Of a stretch of 64,000 nucleotides of DNA, positions 1 through 13,034 are shown piece by piece. This DNA is from Isoetes taiwanensis (lineage: Eukaryota > Streptophyta > Lycopodiopsida > Isoetales > Isoetaceae), in NCBI GenBank assembly GCA_021234155.1, contig JAJEKV010000037.1:2720631-2784630 (forward strand), in the 5' to 3' direction. The translations under genes were made by a program, and so were the position numbers. The stretch's first letter is position 1. Each line of letters starts with the position of its first letter. The notes under the pieces were generated by a model, which was not told the origin of the DNA, made no database searches, and saw nothing but the letters and a program-made list of their open reading frames with translations.

Positions 1-539
1 GATAGAAAAAAATTTGAAATCTACACTAAACTGGCTCAATCCAAAACCATTCAATCCAAAACCATGATCTACTAACCTTAAAAAGAGTGCTTGCAGTCGC
101 TCAAGGTCGAGTATCAAGATCACCAAAATAGTTTATAGAAGGAAGCCTGAATGGTCCCGAAAAGATACCACGGATCAGAAAATATTGACGCTGGCCGCGA
201 TGCGACGCCGCTGACGTCAAGATAAGTGATTTTAATTTTGAATCAGATATAGACGCATTTCAAATCGTATATACGATTAAATCGTGATATACCATTCTTC
301 GTAAATCGTGATATACGCTTGAATTTACTTTAATGGTCCGCCACGCATTTTGTTATAGCCATCGCCTAACACTTTTTAATTTTTTGGTGCCTTTTTTCAT
401 CCGATGGTCAGCGAAAGTTTGTCCTTATGCTAATTTGGACATTCTCAGCCATATATGCTCAAAATCATTCTGATTTAACCAATCTTTCTATCGCTACTAC
501 TTCACGTAATGTAAGCTGATGTTTCAGCCTCGTGGCCAT
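1..539. other. Unassigned AT-rich DNA before the satellite array
   Basis: No open frame, RNA gene or repeat that I can recognise. A short direct duplication (aatccaaaaccat, twice near 38-64) and a repeated atcgtgatatac motif near 282-314 are the only structure seen. The satellite homology begins near 540, at the ggataagttctcc motif. Confidence 0.4.
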
Positions 540-3500
540 TTGGATAAGTTCTCCCTGGACCTGATGTTGGATTTTTGCCCTTATCGAATCCAGGCCCCAA
601 GGATTCGCCTATTCCGACAGGGGAACCAGATCCGGTGAGTGTGGCCTTGGGGCCGCATGGCCTCTCTGGGAGCGCCAGAAAGGCCGCTTCTGAAACTTTT
701 GGGGCTCGGGCCTCGTCTCGCAACCTCCCCTTCTAATGAGGCTACTTGCAAGGTCCCTCGCCTTGTTTGACTTGGGCAGCAGCTACCACGCCCCAACAAC
801 AGCCGCCTCGGATCGCTCTAATGCAAACACTTTGATCTAAACCTGTCCTGAAAATTTTGAAAACTAGCCCAGATGTTGGCGATGACTTAGGTTCGGCCGA
901 CAAAAATCAGAATTTAATTCGCATCATGCATTAATTACGAATTTATGAATGTCTTACAATGCGAAAAGCCGCCTTTACTTCTAACCCGCCACAACTGAGG
1001 AGTACGTGATCCAAACTCCATTCCGCCGGGCCTCTTTGCTTCGCTGCTTCAACTACATCTTTATCGCCAAGTCCCAAGTGCAAAGACCAAAACTTACACC
1101 CAAAACGCAAAACCCCGCTAGAACCCCGCAACTCATGGGTGGTTTACGCCGGAGGCTCTATCCTCGTCGTGATTCGACCAGACCTTAAAGGCCGTGTCTT
1201 GACGAGAGGGGTAAGGACACCGTGAGCACCTAACCCCAAAACCACCCCATGTTCTTGCCCCAAAAGTCCTCTCCCCCGGGAAGGCCCCGCAACGGACGCA
1301 ACTCTCCTAATCATGATTCGCTCTCGCTAATGGACTGAATGCCGACATTACCCCCTCGAGACCAAGTTTCGTGGCCGTAAGACCACCCCTTCGGTGGAAG
1401 TTGCCAAACTATCTCATGTCCAACACACTGTGAAATAATTGGCCTAGGAGGTGGTCACGTAATACCGCAACGTGAGGGCGAAGTGGGCTTTTCTTCTTGC
1501 AAAACTCCATCATGCAAATCCTTAAGCCCTAGTAATTTCTACCCTAATGCCATGTGGCGAAGTCAATCGCCATTCCTAGCCTCCGCAATGTCCTAACGAC
1601 AAAACACTTTGGTTTACACCTGCCGACCGCTAGAATGCTCAGCGTTTGATAAGTTCTCCCGACGATGTTGATTTTTGACCTTATCGCAGCCGTGGACCTT
1701 GAACGTAAGGATTCAACGGCCTGATAGGGAAACCGAGATCCCGAGTGTGGTCTTTAGGCGCATCGCCTCCCTGGGAGCCGCCAGAAAGGCTAATACTCGA
1801 AATTTTTGGGCTCGCCTTGGGGTTCTGGACTTCCCTCTAATGAGACTGCCTTGCAAGGTCCCCGCCTTGTTTGACTTGGGCAAGTGTGCCGCCTCTATTG
1901 CCCAACAACAAAGCTGCCCTAAATCACTCTAATGCAAAACACTCGATCTAAACCTTGTCCGCAAATTTTGAAAACTCCGCCCGTATGTTGGCTTATGAGA
2001 CTTAAGAAGTCACGACAAAAATCGTAATTTAATTCGCATCATGCATAAATTACTAATTTATGAATGTCTTACACAAGAAAGCCGCCTCTACTTCTAACTC
2101 ACACAACGGAGGAGTACAGATCCAAACCCATTCTCGCCGGGCCTCTTGCTTCACAAGGTTTCTCAATCGCGACGACGGCCAAGTCCCAATCAAGAAAAGA
2201 CCAAAATCCTAAGACTCCAAAACGCAAACCCTCAAGTAGAACCGCAACTTATAGTGGTTTACGCCTTCGGGAGGCTCTATCCTTGTCGATCTCGACTAGA
2301 CCTTAAGTACCGTCTTGACATAGAGGTGTTGATGCTGTAGAAGATTCGACCCTAACAACCACCCTGGGCAGCCTTGTCTCAAAGTCCTCTCCTCGGAAGG
2401 CCTCCGCACCTGACTCCGCAATCCCCTCCTGGACCGTGATCCGCTCGCCAATGGACTCTAACGCCGACGCTGCCCTGACCGTGGGCAAAATTGCGGGCCG
2501 TAAGACCACCCCTTCTCGAGGAAGCTGCCAAACTATCTCATGTCCAACACTAAGGTCGGCCGACACGCGAACGAGGGGTGTGCGTTTTCTTTTGCAAAAC
2601 CGACCGCAACTTGGTCTCTAGGTACTCGCCTCCCTGACGATGTGGCTTAAGTCAATCGCCATTCTAGCCTCCTGAATGTCCTAAATCCACAAAACACTTT
2701 GGTTTCTACACTCACATCGCAGATGGGCTTGGATAAGTTCTCCCGACGATGTTGATTTTTGGAGCTATCGAGCCGTGGCCCTTGAACCAAGGATTCAACT
2801 GGGCCTGACACCTGAACCCAGATCCCGCGTGGTCTTTAGCGCACGGCGCCCCCACAGAAAGGTCACCGAAATCCTTTTTGGGGCTCGCTCTGGGTGGTTC
2901 TGACTCTTCCCCTAATGAGGCTACTTTGCAAGGTCCTTGGCCTTGTTTGACTTGGGCAGTGTACTGCTGCCCAACAACAAATGCCTGACCGCACTAATGC
3001 AAACACTTTGATCTAAACCTTGTCCAGAAATTTTGAAAATCGCCCGTATGTTGCATGGCGATTTAGGAAGTCACGACAAAAATCAGAATTTAATCTATAC
3101 TATGCATTAATTACGAATTTATGAATGTTCTGGTTAACAAGAAAGTTGCCTTTACTTAAATCCTACAACGGGAGGAGTATACAGATCCAAACTCCATTCC
3201 GCCTCTGCCAAGGCTCTCAATCGTGATCTTATCGCCAAGTCCCAAGTGCAAAGACTGTAATCCAGCACCCAAAAACGCAAACCCCTAGAACCCTCGGCAA
3301 CTCAGGCTACGCTTTCGAGGCTCCTCTATCCTTGCCGCCTTCCGACTAGGACCTTGCGCCGTCTGGACGTAGGAGGGGGGTGTTGACACCAGAGCACGGA
3401 CCCTAAAACCATCCCATGTGCCTGTTCCAAAGTCTCCTAAGGCCCCGCGACCTGACGCGCAACTTCCTCCTGGACCGTGATTCGCTCGCCAATGGATTCC

Positions 3501-6500
3501 TAACATCGGCTATTGCCCTTGGGACCAAGCTCGCGGGCCGTAAGACCACCCCTTCGAGGAAGCCGCCAACTATCTCATGTCCAACACTCGTAGTCAATTG
3601 GCCTAGAGGTCACGACACGCAACGAGGGCTTTAGCGCTTTTCTCTTTGCGCAAAACTGACCGCGGCAACTTGGTCCTCCTAGGGTAATTCTACCCTGGAC
3701 GATATGGCTTAAGTCGACCGCCATTCCCCAGCCCGCAATGTCCGAATCCACAAAAATATTTCGCTCTACATGGTCGCATCGCAGACGCCACGGCTTGATA
3801 AGTTCTCCTGACCTGGCTGCGTTGATTTTTTGACCTATCGGTGCCGTGGCCCTGAACGTAAGGATTCAACTACCGGACAAAACCAGATCCTGAGAGGTGG
3901 TCTTTAGCTGCATTTGCCCCCTTTCGCCAGAAAGGCTACTCTCGAAATTTTTTGGGCTCAGCCTCTTGGGTCTCGGACTCTCCCCTCTACCGAGACGGGC
4001 CCTTGCAAGGTCCCGGCCTTGTTTTGACTTGGGCAAGTGTGCCAGCTCTACTGCCCAACAATTAGAAAGCCGCCCGGACCGCTCTAATGCAAACACTTTG
4101 ATCTAAACCTGTCCCGGAAATTCTTGAAAACCCGGCCCGTATAAGTTGGCTTATGACTTGTGGAAGCCCTACCACAAAAATCAGAATTTAATTCCTTACT
4201 ACATACATTAATTACAAATTTATGAATGTCTTGCTACCGCGAAAAGTCAGCTTCTTTACTTCTAACCGCCAACAAACGGAGGAGCAGATCCAAACTCCAT
4301 TCCGGCTGGGCCTGCTTTGCTTCGGGCGTTTCTCAATCAGATCTTACTTCCGCCAAGCCCCAAGAGCAAAAGATCAAAATCCTAGCACCCCAAAACGCAA
4401 ACCCCGCTAGAACCCGCAACTCATGTGGTTTACGCTTCGCAGGCTCTATCTCAAGGACTGCATCAGGACCTTTGGGCCGGTTCCTGGACGAGGGGGTGAG
4501 GACGCCAGCACCTGAATTCTAAAACCATCCCGGCGCCTTTCGTCTCAAAAGTCCTCTCCCGAAGGTTCCGCCCGCGACGCGACGGCAACTCTCTCCTAAT
4601 CGTGATTCGCTCGCTTAATGGACTGTAACGCCGCATACGTTCTCGGGACCAAGTTTCGCGGGCTTAAGACCACCCCTCTCGAGGAACTATCTCTACGTCC
4701 AACACTCGTGAAATAATTGGCCTAGGAGGTATCGCCGCACGCAACGAGGGCGTAAGTGTTTCTTTCAAAACCCACTCATGCAAATCCTGGTCTCTGTGCA
4801 CGGGCTCCTAATACGCGCGGTCGGTCGCCATTCCTGAGCTCCGCGAATGTCCTAAACGACAAAACACTGCTTCTAAGCACGCCGCATCGCCAGACGCCGC
4901 TGATACAAGTTCCTCCCGGATTCGATGTTGATTTTTTGAGCTTATCGAGCCAGGCCCGAAATCTAAGGATTCAACGGGCTTGATAGGGGAACCGAGATCC
5001 TGAGGTGGTTCTACATACCTACCGGGAGCGCCGCCAGAAAGGCCGAAACTTTTTTGGGGCTCGCCTAAAGGTTCTACTCTCCCTCTAATGAGGCGCCCCA
5101 GTCCGCCTTGTTTGACTTGGGCAAGTGTGCCAGCCTCTACCGGCCCAACAACAGCCGCCTGACCGTACTAATGCAAACACTTTGATCTAAACCTTGTCCG
5201 TAAATTTTGAAAACTGCCCGTATGTTGGCGATGACTTAGGAAGCTCAAGACAAAAAATCAGAATTTAATTCCATACTATGCATTAATTACGAATTTATGA
5301 ATGTCTCTATACACGCAAAGTTGCCCCCTTACTTCTAACCGCCACAATCCGGGAGGAGTACGTATCCAACCCATTCGGCTGGCCTCTTGTCGCTTCAATC
5401 GTATTTGGCCCAAGTCCCAAATGCAAAAGATCAGGTCTTGGCGGACTCAAAACGCAAACCGGGCAACCTCGGCAACTCATGTGTTTACGCTTCGGAGGCT
5501 CTATCCTTGTCGGCCTTCGGGATTAGACCTTGGCGCCGGTTCGACGTAGAGGGGGTAAGGACACCCGCAGCACGACCCTAAAACCATCCTGGAAGCGCCT
5601 GCTCCCAAAAGTCCTCCGGCGGCTCCCCGCGACGACGCAACTTCTCCCACCGGATTCGGCTTCTCGCTAATGGACTCTTTAACGTCGACATTGCCCTCTG
5701 GACTGGGCGCTCGGGTGGCCGTAAGACCACCCTTCGAGGAAGGGCCAAACTATTCCATGTCCAACACTCGTGAGTCAATTGGCCTAGAGGTACTGGCCGA
5801 ATACCGCGAACGTAGGGCGTAGTGTTTTCTTTGCAAAACCGACCGCGTAACCGGGTTCTAGTGGTAATTCCCCGCCTCGACGATGTGGCTAAGTCGACCG
5901 CTTATCATTCCCGGAGCCTCCGCAATGTCCGAATCCATGTAAAACACTTTGGTTTCCTACACCTGGCCGATCGCTAGACGCTCACGCGCTTGATAAGTTC
6001 TTCTCCTGACGGATGTTGGATTTTTTGACCTTATTTGTTGTGGCCCTCGAACGAAGGATTCAAATCCACGACAGGGAACCGAGATCCCGAGTGTGGTCTT
6101 TAGCCGCGACGCTCCTGTGAGCCGCAGAAAGGTCGCCGAAACTTGTTAAACTGGGGTTCTGACTCTCCCTCTAATGAGGCGACCTCAGAAGGTCCCGGTA
6201 TCGCTTGACTTGGGCAAAATACCGCTTCAACAACAGCCCTAATCGCATCAATGCAAACTCTTTGATCTAAACCTTGTCCTGAAATTTTGAAACCGGGTTC
6301 GCACGCTATGATGACTTAGGAAGCTCACGACAAAAAATCAGAATTTAATTCCTTACTATGCATCACTACTTAATTTATTTAATGTCTTGTTATCGCTTCA
6401 ACAACAAAGCTGCCTAATCGCTCCAATGCTACCTATTTGATCAGAACTTTATCCCGAAATTCTAAAATTTGCCTGTATGTCGGGATGACCTAGGAAGCCG

Positions 6501-6860
6501 CCTGACAAAATCAATTTAATTCCATACCGCGGCATTAATTACTAATTTATGAAGCGTAATGCAAAAGAACGATAACCAAAAATTTCATCGAAAAGCGTGG
6601 AATTTGGATGTTTTGCAACGCGTGTCGGCGCATATGTGAAAAATATTTCACTAGGATATGCGTTGGTGCACGTATGAAATAGCTCCGGAAGTCTTCCGGT
6701 AGCCTACATGCCGCCACAAAGTTCTCTTACGGCGTCCTGCCACTTTAGGACGAAAGCACTTCCTCCAAAACCATGATTTGTTCCTTCCAATGGACTCTAA
6801 TATCGACATTACCCTAAGGACCAACTTTCGTGGGCCAAGACCACCCTTGTTCCGCTAAAA
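540..6860 (+). repeat. Tandem array of a ~1.1 kb satellite, forward orientation
   Basis: The same series of landmarks recurs five to six times: gataagttctcc, cttgtttgacttgggcaagtg, a gcattaattacgaatttatgaatgtc anchor, and a gaccacccctt...aactatctcatgtccaacac block. The anchor falls at about 928, 2,044, 3,102, 4,206, 5,279 and 6,359, so the monomer is about 1.06-1.12 kb. Near 6,531 the anchor recurs after only ~170 bp, so that monomer carries a large deletion. The stretch 6,557-6,735 does not match the monomer, but 6,735-6,860 does again (aatggactctaa...aagaccaccc). Copies differ by many 1-5 bp indels. Short open frames inside are not conserved between monomers, so I call no gene. Confidence 0.88.
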
Positions 6861-6884
6861 GAACAAAGTGTACCAGACGCCCAA

Positions 6885-7135
6885 GAGGCCATTGCCAAGG
6901 ACAGTTCCGCCGCTGACGCCATCGCCGCGACGCGACGCCACGCCGCGACAAAAGTGACGCACGCCGGCGCGACGCGGGTCGTAGACGCCGCTGTGTCGCG
7001 TGGACGTCTAACGCCGTGCTGACGCCAGATACGACGCCCCCGCGACGCGGATCGCCGCGAATTGACGTAACGTCACGCCTTTGCGACGCCGCCGCAGTGG
7101 ACGCCGCCGCGCTTCACGCCGCTAAAAGCCCATTC
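6885..7135. repeat. GC-rich gacgcc-type low-order repeat island
   Basis: A sharply GC-rich stretch built from variants of gacgcc, cgccgcgacg and acgccgctg, in otherwise AT-rich DNA. It has no stable period that I can fix by eye and no coding signal. Similar islands occur at 8,870-9,425, 32,418-32,492 and 33,655-34,060. Confidence 0.6.
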
Positions 7136-7379
7136 TCTGTTGTGTGCCATATCAACACTCACCGCTGAGTTTGACAAGAAGATAGAAGAAATGTTGCCAT
7201 CGGACCGACTTCAAGGAAGCTGGGCAAGCCTCTAAGGAGGCAAGAACTAACAAAGAAAGGGAAACCTTCAAGCATTTAAGAAGGAAGGTAACCTGTATTG
7301 TACCATAAAAACAAATTTGTACCGTAGTCATCGAATCGCTAATACCCACGACACACACACACAAATTTCAATAAATAGT

Positions 7380-8600
7380 AATGCAGTTTTATGAAGACCT
7401 ATTACAAGATTAGAAGTAGCTACTCGCCCACAAAGATGAAGAAGCCGACAAATTAAGTATTATCTGAGAATGTCGTACTATGTCACATCTAAGGCGTAAC
7501 AAATTCCTCAATTCCAGAGTGTTAGAGCCATTGCTAGTGCCAAATGCCAAAATGGGAAGTAATAAGCATGGTCTTCATTATAAGAGAAGGGGCAAAGACA
7601 CTTGATTGTGAGGACAATTATGTCAAAATGGCACATTTTGTGCCATGTGCAGATCATGATATGGTGACCGATACCGTGTTATCCACTAAGGGAATCTTTC
7701 AACCCATGGGATGCCAAGAGAGATAACCTCCGATAGGGATTCAAGTTCATGGGTGCATTTTGGCAAGATCTCTTCACCACCATCTAGACAAAGTCAAGCC
7801 GATGAGTATGGCATATCATCCTCGACGGATGGCCGTGACGCGAGCGCATAAATCGAATCTATGAAGATGTTGAGGAACTATGTCTCAACAAGCAATCAAA
7901 GTGGGACGATTTCATTCACTTGGTGGAGTTTGCATATAATAGCACCAAGCATCTTTCTCAAATGTCCCCTTCATGATCGTGAGAAAATTCAATGCTTAAC
8001 ACCGTACCCACGTGAGCCAATCCAAAGGTCTCATGTTGAAGTTTTCAACAGATGCTATTCCATATGCAATGTACCTAGTGGAAGAAGTGAGAGGATATCT
8101 TCTAGCAAGAAGGGGAGTTGGCGTAAGAGTGTAGCCGCATGTGCATAGAACCGCAAGAGAGTCTCCGTAGGGACAATGTTTGGCTCAAGATCAAGGTCAA
8201 GCAAGCCAAGCTTCTCAGACGCAAGAATTGTAAGAATCTGCTTCCTGGGATGGGTAGACACTTCAAGCTTTTGAGCTTGTGTAGGAGCCGTTTTACAAGC
8301 TCACTTTACCCCTCAAAGTACTTTCACACATTAAAGTCTGGCGCGGGCTTCCACGCGATCCCGCTGGAAGAGGCACAACCCAAACCCGAGGAGAGATTTT
8401 GGAAAGTCCAACTTTACGTAGATAACTGAGAACAGATTGAAATAGTGCTCCGAAGTAATCCCACAAGGCATTCAAGAAGACGAGAAGGTCTCAATTCTCT
8501 AATATTTGGTCAAGTGGGAAGCACTTGTCCTGTGGGAAGATGCAACTTGGGTATTGAAGCTTGATCTGTGAAAAGCAATACCCGGATTCGACTTAATCGA
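7380..8600 (+). pseudogene. Chromovirus (Ty3/gypsy) integrase-chromodomain fragment, decayed
   Basis: This is a broken pol 3' end. Pieces in different frames match the integrase core: a VKMAHFVPC segment near 7,620-7,650, a YHP plus DG remnant near 7,815-7,835, and a WDDFIHLVEFAYNS segment near 7,905-7,940. They are followed by WLKIKVKQAK near 8,180-8,210. A chromodomain segment VKWEALVLWEDATW lies at about 8,511-8,552. The DNA aligns along its length with 22,240-23,440 of the larger degenerate chromovirus, so it is an older truncated copy of a related family. No LTR, gag or RT accompanies it. Frameshifts and stops throughout mean it cannot encode an enzyme. Confidence 0.75.
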
Positions 8601-8869
8601 AGTCATCTTCAAGCCAGTCGACGACTCACAGTGCTTAGCTAAGTTGCATGCCTTGTGTAATAGTAGTTAGGCATAGCGTATCTCTGGCCAGTAGAATGCA
8701 TATGTCAAAGTCTTGAAGTGTAGGTGATGATGAGATACGCCTAAAGGCATTCTAGCCATCATGCACCAAGAGTGCATGAACAAGAGGGTCGTAAAAGGAG
8801 ATGCATGGTGGATCTATGATGACCATCATACCTGGAGCGATCACTATGCCATGATGCAAGGCACGCCAA

Positions 8870-9425
8870 GACTGGACTCATGGGGGTCAGCGGTGGAGTG
8901 GCGACACTGGCGATAGTCGACTCAACGACGCCTGCAGGTCGCTGAATCCACATCAAGTCGCCGAGGAACGCATAACAACGCCGGCTTCGACGGACGCTGC
9001 TCAATCTGCAGACGATCGCCGCTCAACGACGCCACACAGAAGCCGACGGTCCACCATGCCCGCGGGTATGGTCCGGGCGCTTAATGTACCGCAAAGCGTA
9101 TGCGGTCGTGCCACGGCAATAAAACGCCATTTAACGCCGCTCTCGATCCGCGGCACATCCTACCGCTAAGGGCTTGCCGACATGCCGCATCGACACGCCA
9201 TCGCAGCCCCGCCATCGCCGACATGACGCCGCTGAACGACGACTCGTAACCGGACGCGGTCCGGGCCACTGCGGCTTGCCGACATGCCAAAGCCGCACGC
9301 CAAAAGTGTCATGCCATCGCCAACATGACGCCGCAAACGACGCCAGTGATATCCGACGGGCGCCAGCTTTGCTGCCCAGGTTTGCAGATCGTCCGCTACT
9401 ACTTGGTCACAGAGCCACGTAAGCA
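8870..9425. repeat. GC-rich island with a ~101-bp tandem duplication
   Basis: Recurrent variants of acgccgctnaacgacg are visible near 8,920, 9,018, 9,228 and 9,329. A longer unit beginning cttgccgacatgcc at 9,173 is repeated at 9,274, giving a period of about 101 bp. Both copies continue through ccatcgccgacatgacgccgc. The island ends in A-rich DNA (9,450-9,480) just before the reverse satellite block. Open frames across it are by-products of the GC composition. Confidence 0.6.
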
Positions 9426-9483
9426 ACGTTGCTATCAACGCTACTTTGGGAAAAAAAAAAAAAACGTATGAAAAAAAAATTTA

Positions 9484-12400
9484 ATAATCGACGCCGCTTT
9501 TATCGTCCTAATGCCAAATTACTCCTAGGGACCAAGCACGGTTATTTTTGCAAAAGAAAGAAACACTCACGCCCCTTACATTGCAAAGATTCAAAGCAGC
9601 CCACCCTCCCCAGCCACCTGACTAATGCAGTGTGTTGCACGGAGATAGTTTGGCCGAGAAGGGGTGGGCCGGCCACAAAACATGGTCTCAGGGTACGTCG
9701 ACGCTCCGAGTCCATTGGTAGAGACAGTAATTACCTGCTCCGTGAGAGGGGAAGTTGGGGTTCAACTGGCCGCTAGGGCCTTCTGTGGAGAGGACTTTTT
9801 GGGGCAAGCCGCCTCGTGTGGTTTTTAGGTCCGTGTTCGGGTCAACACTCTCTACCGCCAAGACACGGGCTGCAAGGTTCTACTTAATCCCATAAGGATA
9901 GAGGCCTCCCAAACGCAAACCCTGCGAGCTGCCGTGTCTCCAGCGGTGGTTTGGCGCTTTTGGGTGCCGAAGTTTGGTCTTTTGCACTTGGGACATGGCC
10001 GATCACATGCGCTGAGAACGCTACAAGGGAACTGACTAATGGAGTTTTGGACCGCATCTCCCCAGGCGCTTAGAAGTCAAGGCCCACTTTTGCAATAATA
10101 GCAAGACATTCAGAATTCAGAATTAATGCATAGTACCTGACTTAAATTCTTGATTTTTGTCACCTAGTTTAAGTCATCACAACATACGCCAACTTTCAAA
10201 AATTTTGATAAGGTTTAGATCAAATAGTTTGCATTAGGAACGTCCGCAACTCGTTGTTAGGGTACCGAAGCCGCACACTTGCTCAAGTCAAACAAGGCCG
10301 ACCTTGCAAGGCCTCTATTAGAGGGAGAGTTCAACCTCTGTGAGGCGAAAGCCCCAAAGCTTCCCCGGTGCCTTTCCCCGCAGCGCCTCCTCACGGGCGA
10401 CAGCTTAAAGACCACACTCCCCTGACCTTGCCTCGTGATCCCCACCGCTGGAATCCTTGTTCAAGGAACCTGGTCCGGTGAAGGTCCAAAAATCCAACAT
10501 CCGTCCGGAGAACATATCAAATCACGTAAGGCCCCTACATGACATGCTAGAAAAACCAAAGTGTTTTTTTGTCGTCGGACATTGCGAGGGTTCAAATGGT
10601 GATCTCGACTTTTTGCTTACATCGTCCTAATGCCAAAACTACCCTAGTGGACCAAGTTACACCTGGCCATTTTGCAAAAGAAAGAAACACCACGCCTCTA
10701 CATCGCGAAGATTCAAATTGTACCACCTCCTAGGCCAATTGACTACGAGTGTGTTGCACGTGAGATAGTTTGGCGCTTCTTCGAGAAGGGTGGGCTTCCG
10801 CCACAAAACTTGGTCCTAGGGTAATGTCGACGCTCGAAATCCATTGGTAGAGACGCATCACTGCCTGCAGAGGGGAAGTTGCCCGCCCCACGCCAGGCCT
10901 TCGAGAGGACTTTGGGGCAAGTCAGTCGTGCGGTTTTTAGGTCCTGTTCTCGGGGTCAACACCCCTCTACGCCAAGACATCTACAAGAAGGTCCTATCGA
11001 CCGACAAGGATAGAGTTCAAATGTAAACCCTATGAGTTGCCGTTCTAGCAGTGGTTTATGCTTTGGGTGCCAGTTTTGGTCTTTGCACTTGGGACGTGGG
11101 CCATCACATGCGCTTGGGAACGAAGCAAGGGGAACTCGACGAATGGAGTTTGGACTCAGACTCCCGGGCCAGGGCGCTTAGGAAGTCAAGGGCCGCTTTG
11201 CAGTAGTTGTAAGACATTCGTGAATTCGTAATTAATGCATAAGACGGACGCAATTCTGATTTTTGTCGGCCTAGCTTCCTAAGTCATCGGCCAACATATT
11301 TACTCAACTTTCAAAAATTTTGGATAAGGTTTAGATCAAATAGTTTGCATTAGAATCCGGCCCCGTAGCCTCGTTATCAAGTGTTTAGCCGGGTACACTT
11401 GCCCAAGTCAAACAAGGCCAGACCTGCAAGGCCTCCTCATTAGAGGGAGAGTTCGAACCTCTGTGAGGCGAAGCCCCAAAGCTTCCCCGAGGCGCCTTTT
11501 CTCGCAGCTGTTCACGGGGCGTGACGCTTAAAGACTACACTCCTGATCTCGGCTCGTATCCCCATCGTTGAATCTCTTTGGTTCAAGGAACCTGGGTCCG
11601 GTGAAGGTCCAAAAAACTAAATATCCGGCCCTGGGAGAACATATCAAACCGGCCAAGCGTCCTCGTGGGCTTACGCTGTAGAAACCAAAGTGTTTTGTCG
11701 CTCTGACATTAAGTGAGGTTCAAATGGCTATCTCGACCCTTGCCACATCAGTCCTGAATAATGCCAAAATTACCCTAGGACCAAGTTACACCTGCTATTT
11801 TGCAAAAGAAAGAAAACACTTACGCCTCTACACAGTAAAGATCCGTTCACCCCAGGCCAATCGACCACCAGTGTGTTGCACGTGAGATAGTTTTCCAGAA
11901 GGTGGGCTTCAATCACAAACATGGTCCCTAGGGCAATGTCGACGCTCGAGTCCATTGGTAGAGACGCATCACCTGCTCCTGAGAGGGGAAGCGTCTGGTC
12001 CGTCAGCTAGGGCCTTCTGAGAGGACTTTGGGCAAGCCGCCTGGTGGTTTTAGGTCCGCGGCTCGAGTCAACACTCTACCTCAAGACATCTACAAGGTCC
12101 TAGTCGACCGATATGATAGATTCAAACGTAGTAAACCCTATGAGTTGCCGTGTTCTGTGCTGTGGTTTGCTTTGTGCCGAAGTCATTCCTTTGCACTTGG
12201 GACGAAATGATCACACATGCAAATGAGAACGCCAAGCAAGGGGAACCGACGAATGGAGTTTGACCCGGCATTCTCCCTACCGTATGCTTAGAAGTCAGGG
12301 CCGCTGGTAGAGTAAGACATTCAGAATTCGTACTCAATGCATAGTACCTGACTTAAATTCTCGGGATTTTTGTCACCTAGCTTCCTGTCATCACCAACAT

Positions 12401-13034
12401 ACGTGCCAACTTTCTCAAAAATTTTGATAAGGTTTAGATCAAATAGTTTATATTGAAATCCGGCCCCGTACCGTTGGTTAAGCAGCTTCAGCCGCACACT
12501 TGCCCAAGTCAAACAAGGCCAGACCTTGCAAGGCCTCCCCTCATTAGAAGGAGAGTCTCGAATCCCTAGGAGGCGAGCCCCCAAAGCTTCCCGAGGCGCT
12601 CTTTTCCGCAGCGCTTCCTCACGGGGCGAGATGTATTAAAGATCACACTCCTATCTCGCCTCGTGATCCACCATTGAATTTTTTGTTCAAGGAACCTGGT
12701 CCCAGAAGGTCTTAAAAATCCAACATCCAACGAGAACATATCAAACCGCCGGGTTACCCTACGCTTACGCTGTAGAAACCAAAGTGTTTTGTCGTCGGAC
12801 ATCGGGAGGTTCGGAATGGCTTATTCGACTTCGTCACATCGCCCCGAATGCCAAAATTACCCTTCTTAGGACCAAGTTACACCTGGGCCATTTTTGCAAA
12901 AAGAAAGAAACACTTATGCCCTTACATTGTAAAGATTCGCCACAGCTCACCCTCCTAGGCCAATTGACTACGGAAAGTGTGTTGCACGCGGAGATAGTTT
13001 CATGCCTTCTTCTCTTCAGAAGGGGTGGGCTTCG
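9484..13034 (-). repeat. Tandem array of the ~1.1 kb satellite, reverse orientation
   Basis: This is the reverse complement of the satellite at 540-6,860. The tttgatctaaacc landmark appears as ggtttagatcaaa, the tgacttgggca landmark as cacttgcccaagtcaaacaagg, and the anchor as gaattcagaattaatgcat at about 10,114, 11,221 and 12,323. A second landmark (gtcctaatgcc) recurs at about 9,504, 10,623, 11,751 and 12,841, so the period is about 1.09-1.13 kb. The block contains about 3.2 monomers and stops within a monomer at 13,034, where a retrotransposon is inserted. Confidence 0.87.

Noticed and set aside
502-5778. Many 60-100 codon frames in the satellite arrays
   Set aside because: They are not conserved between monomers and are broken by different indels in each copy.
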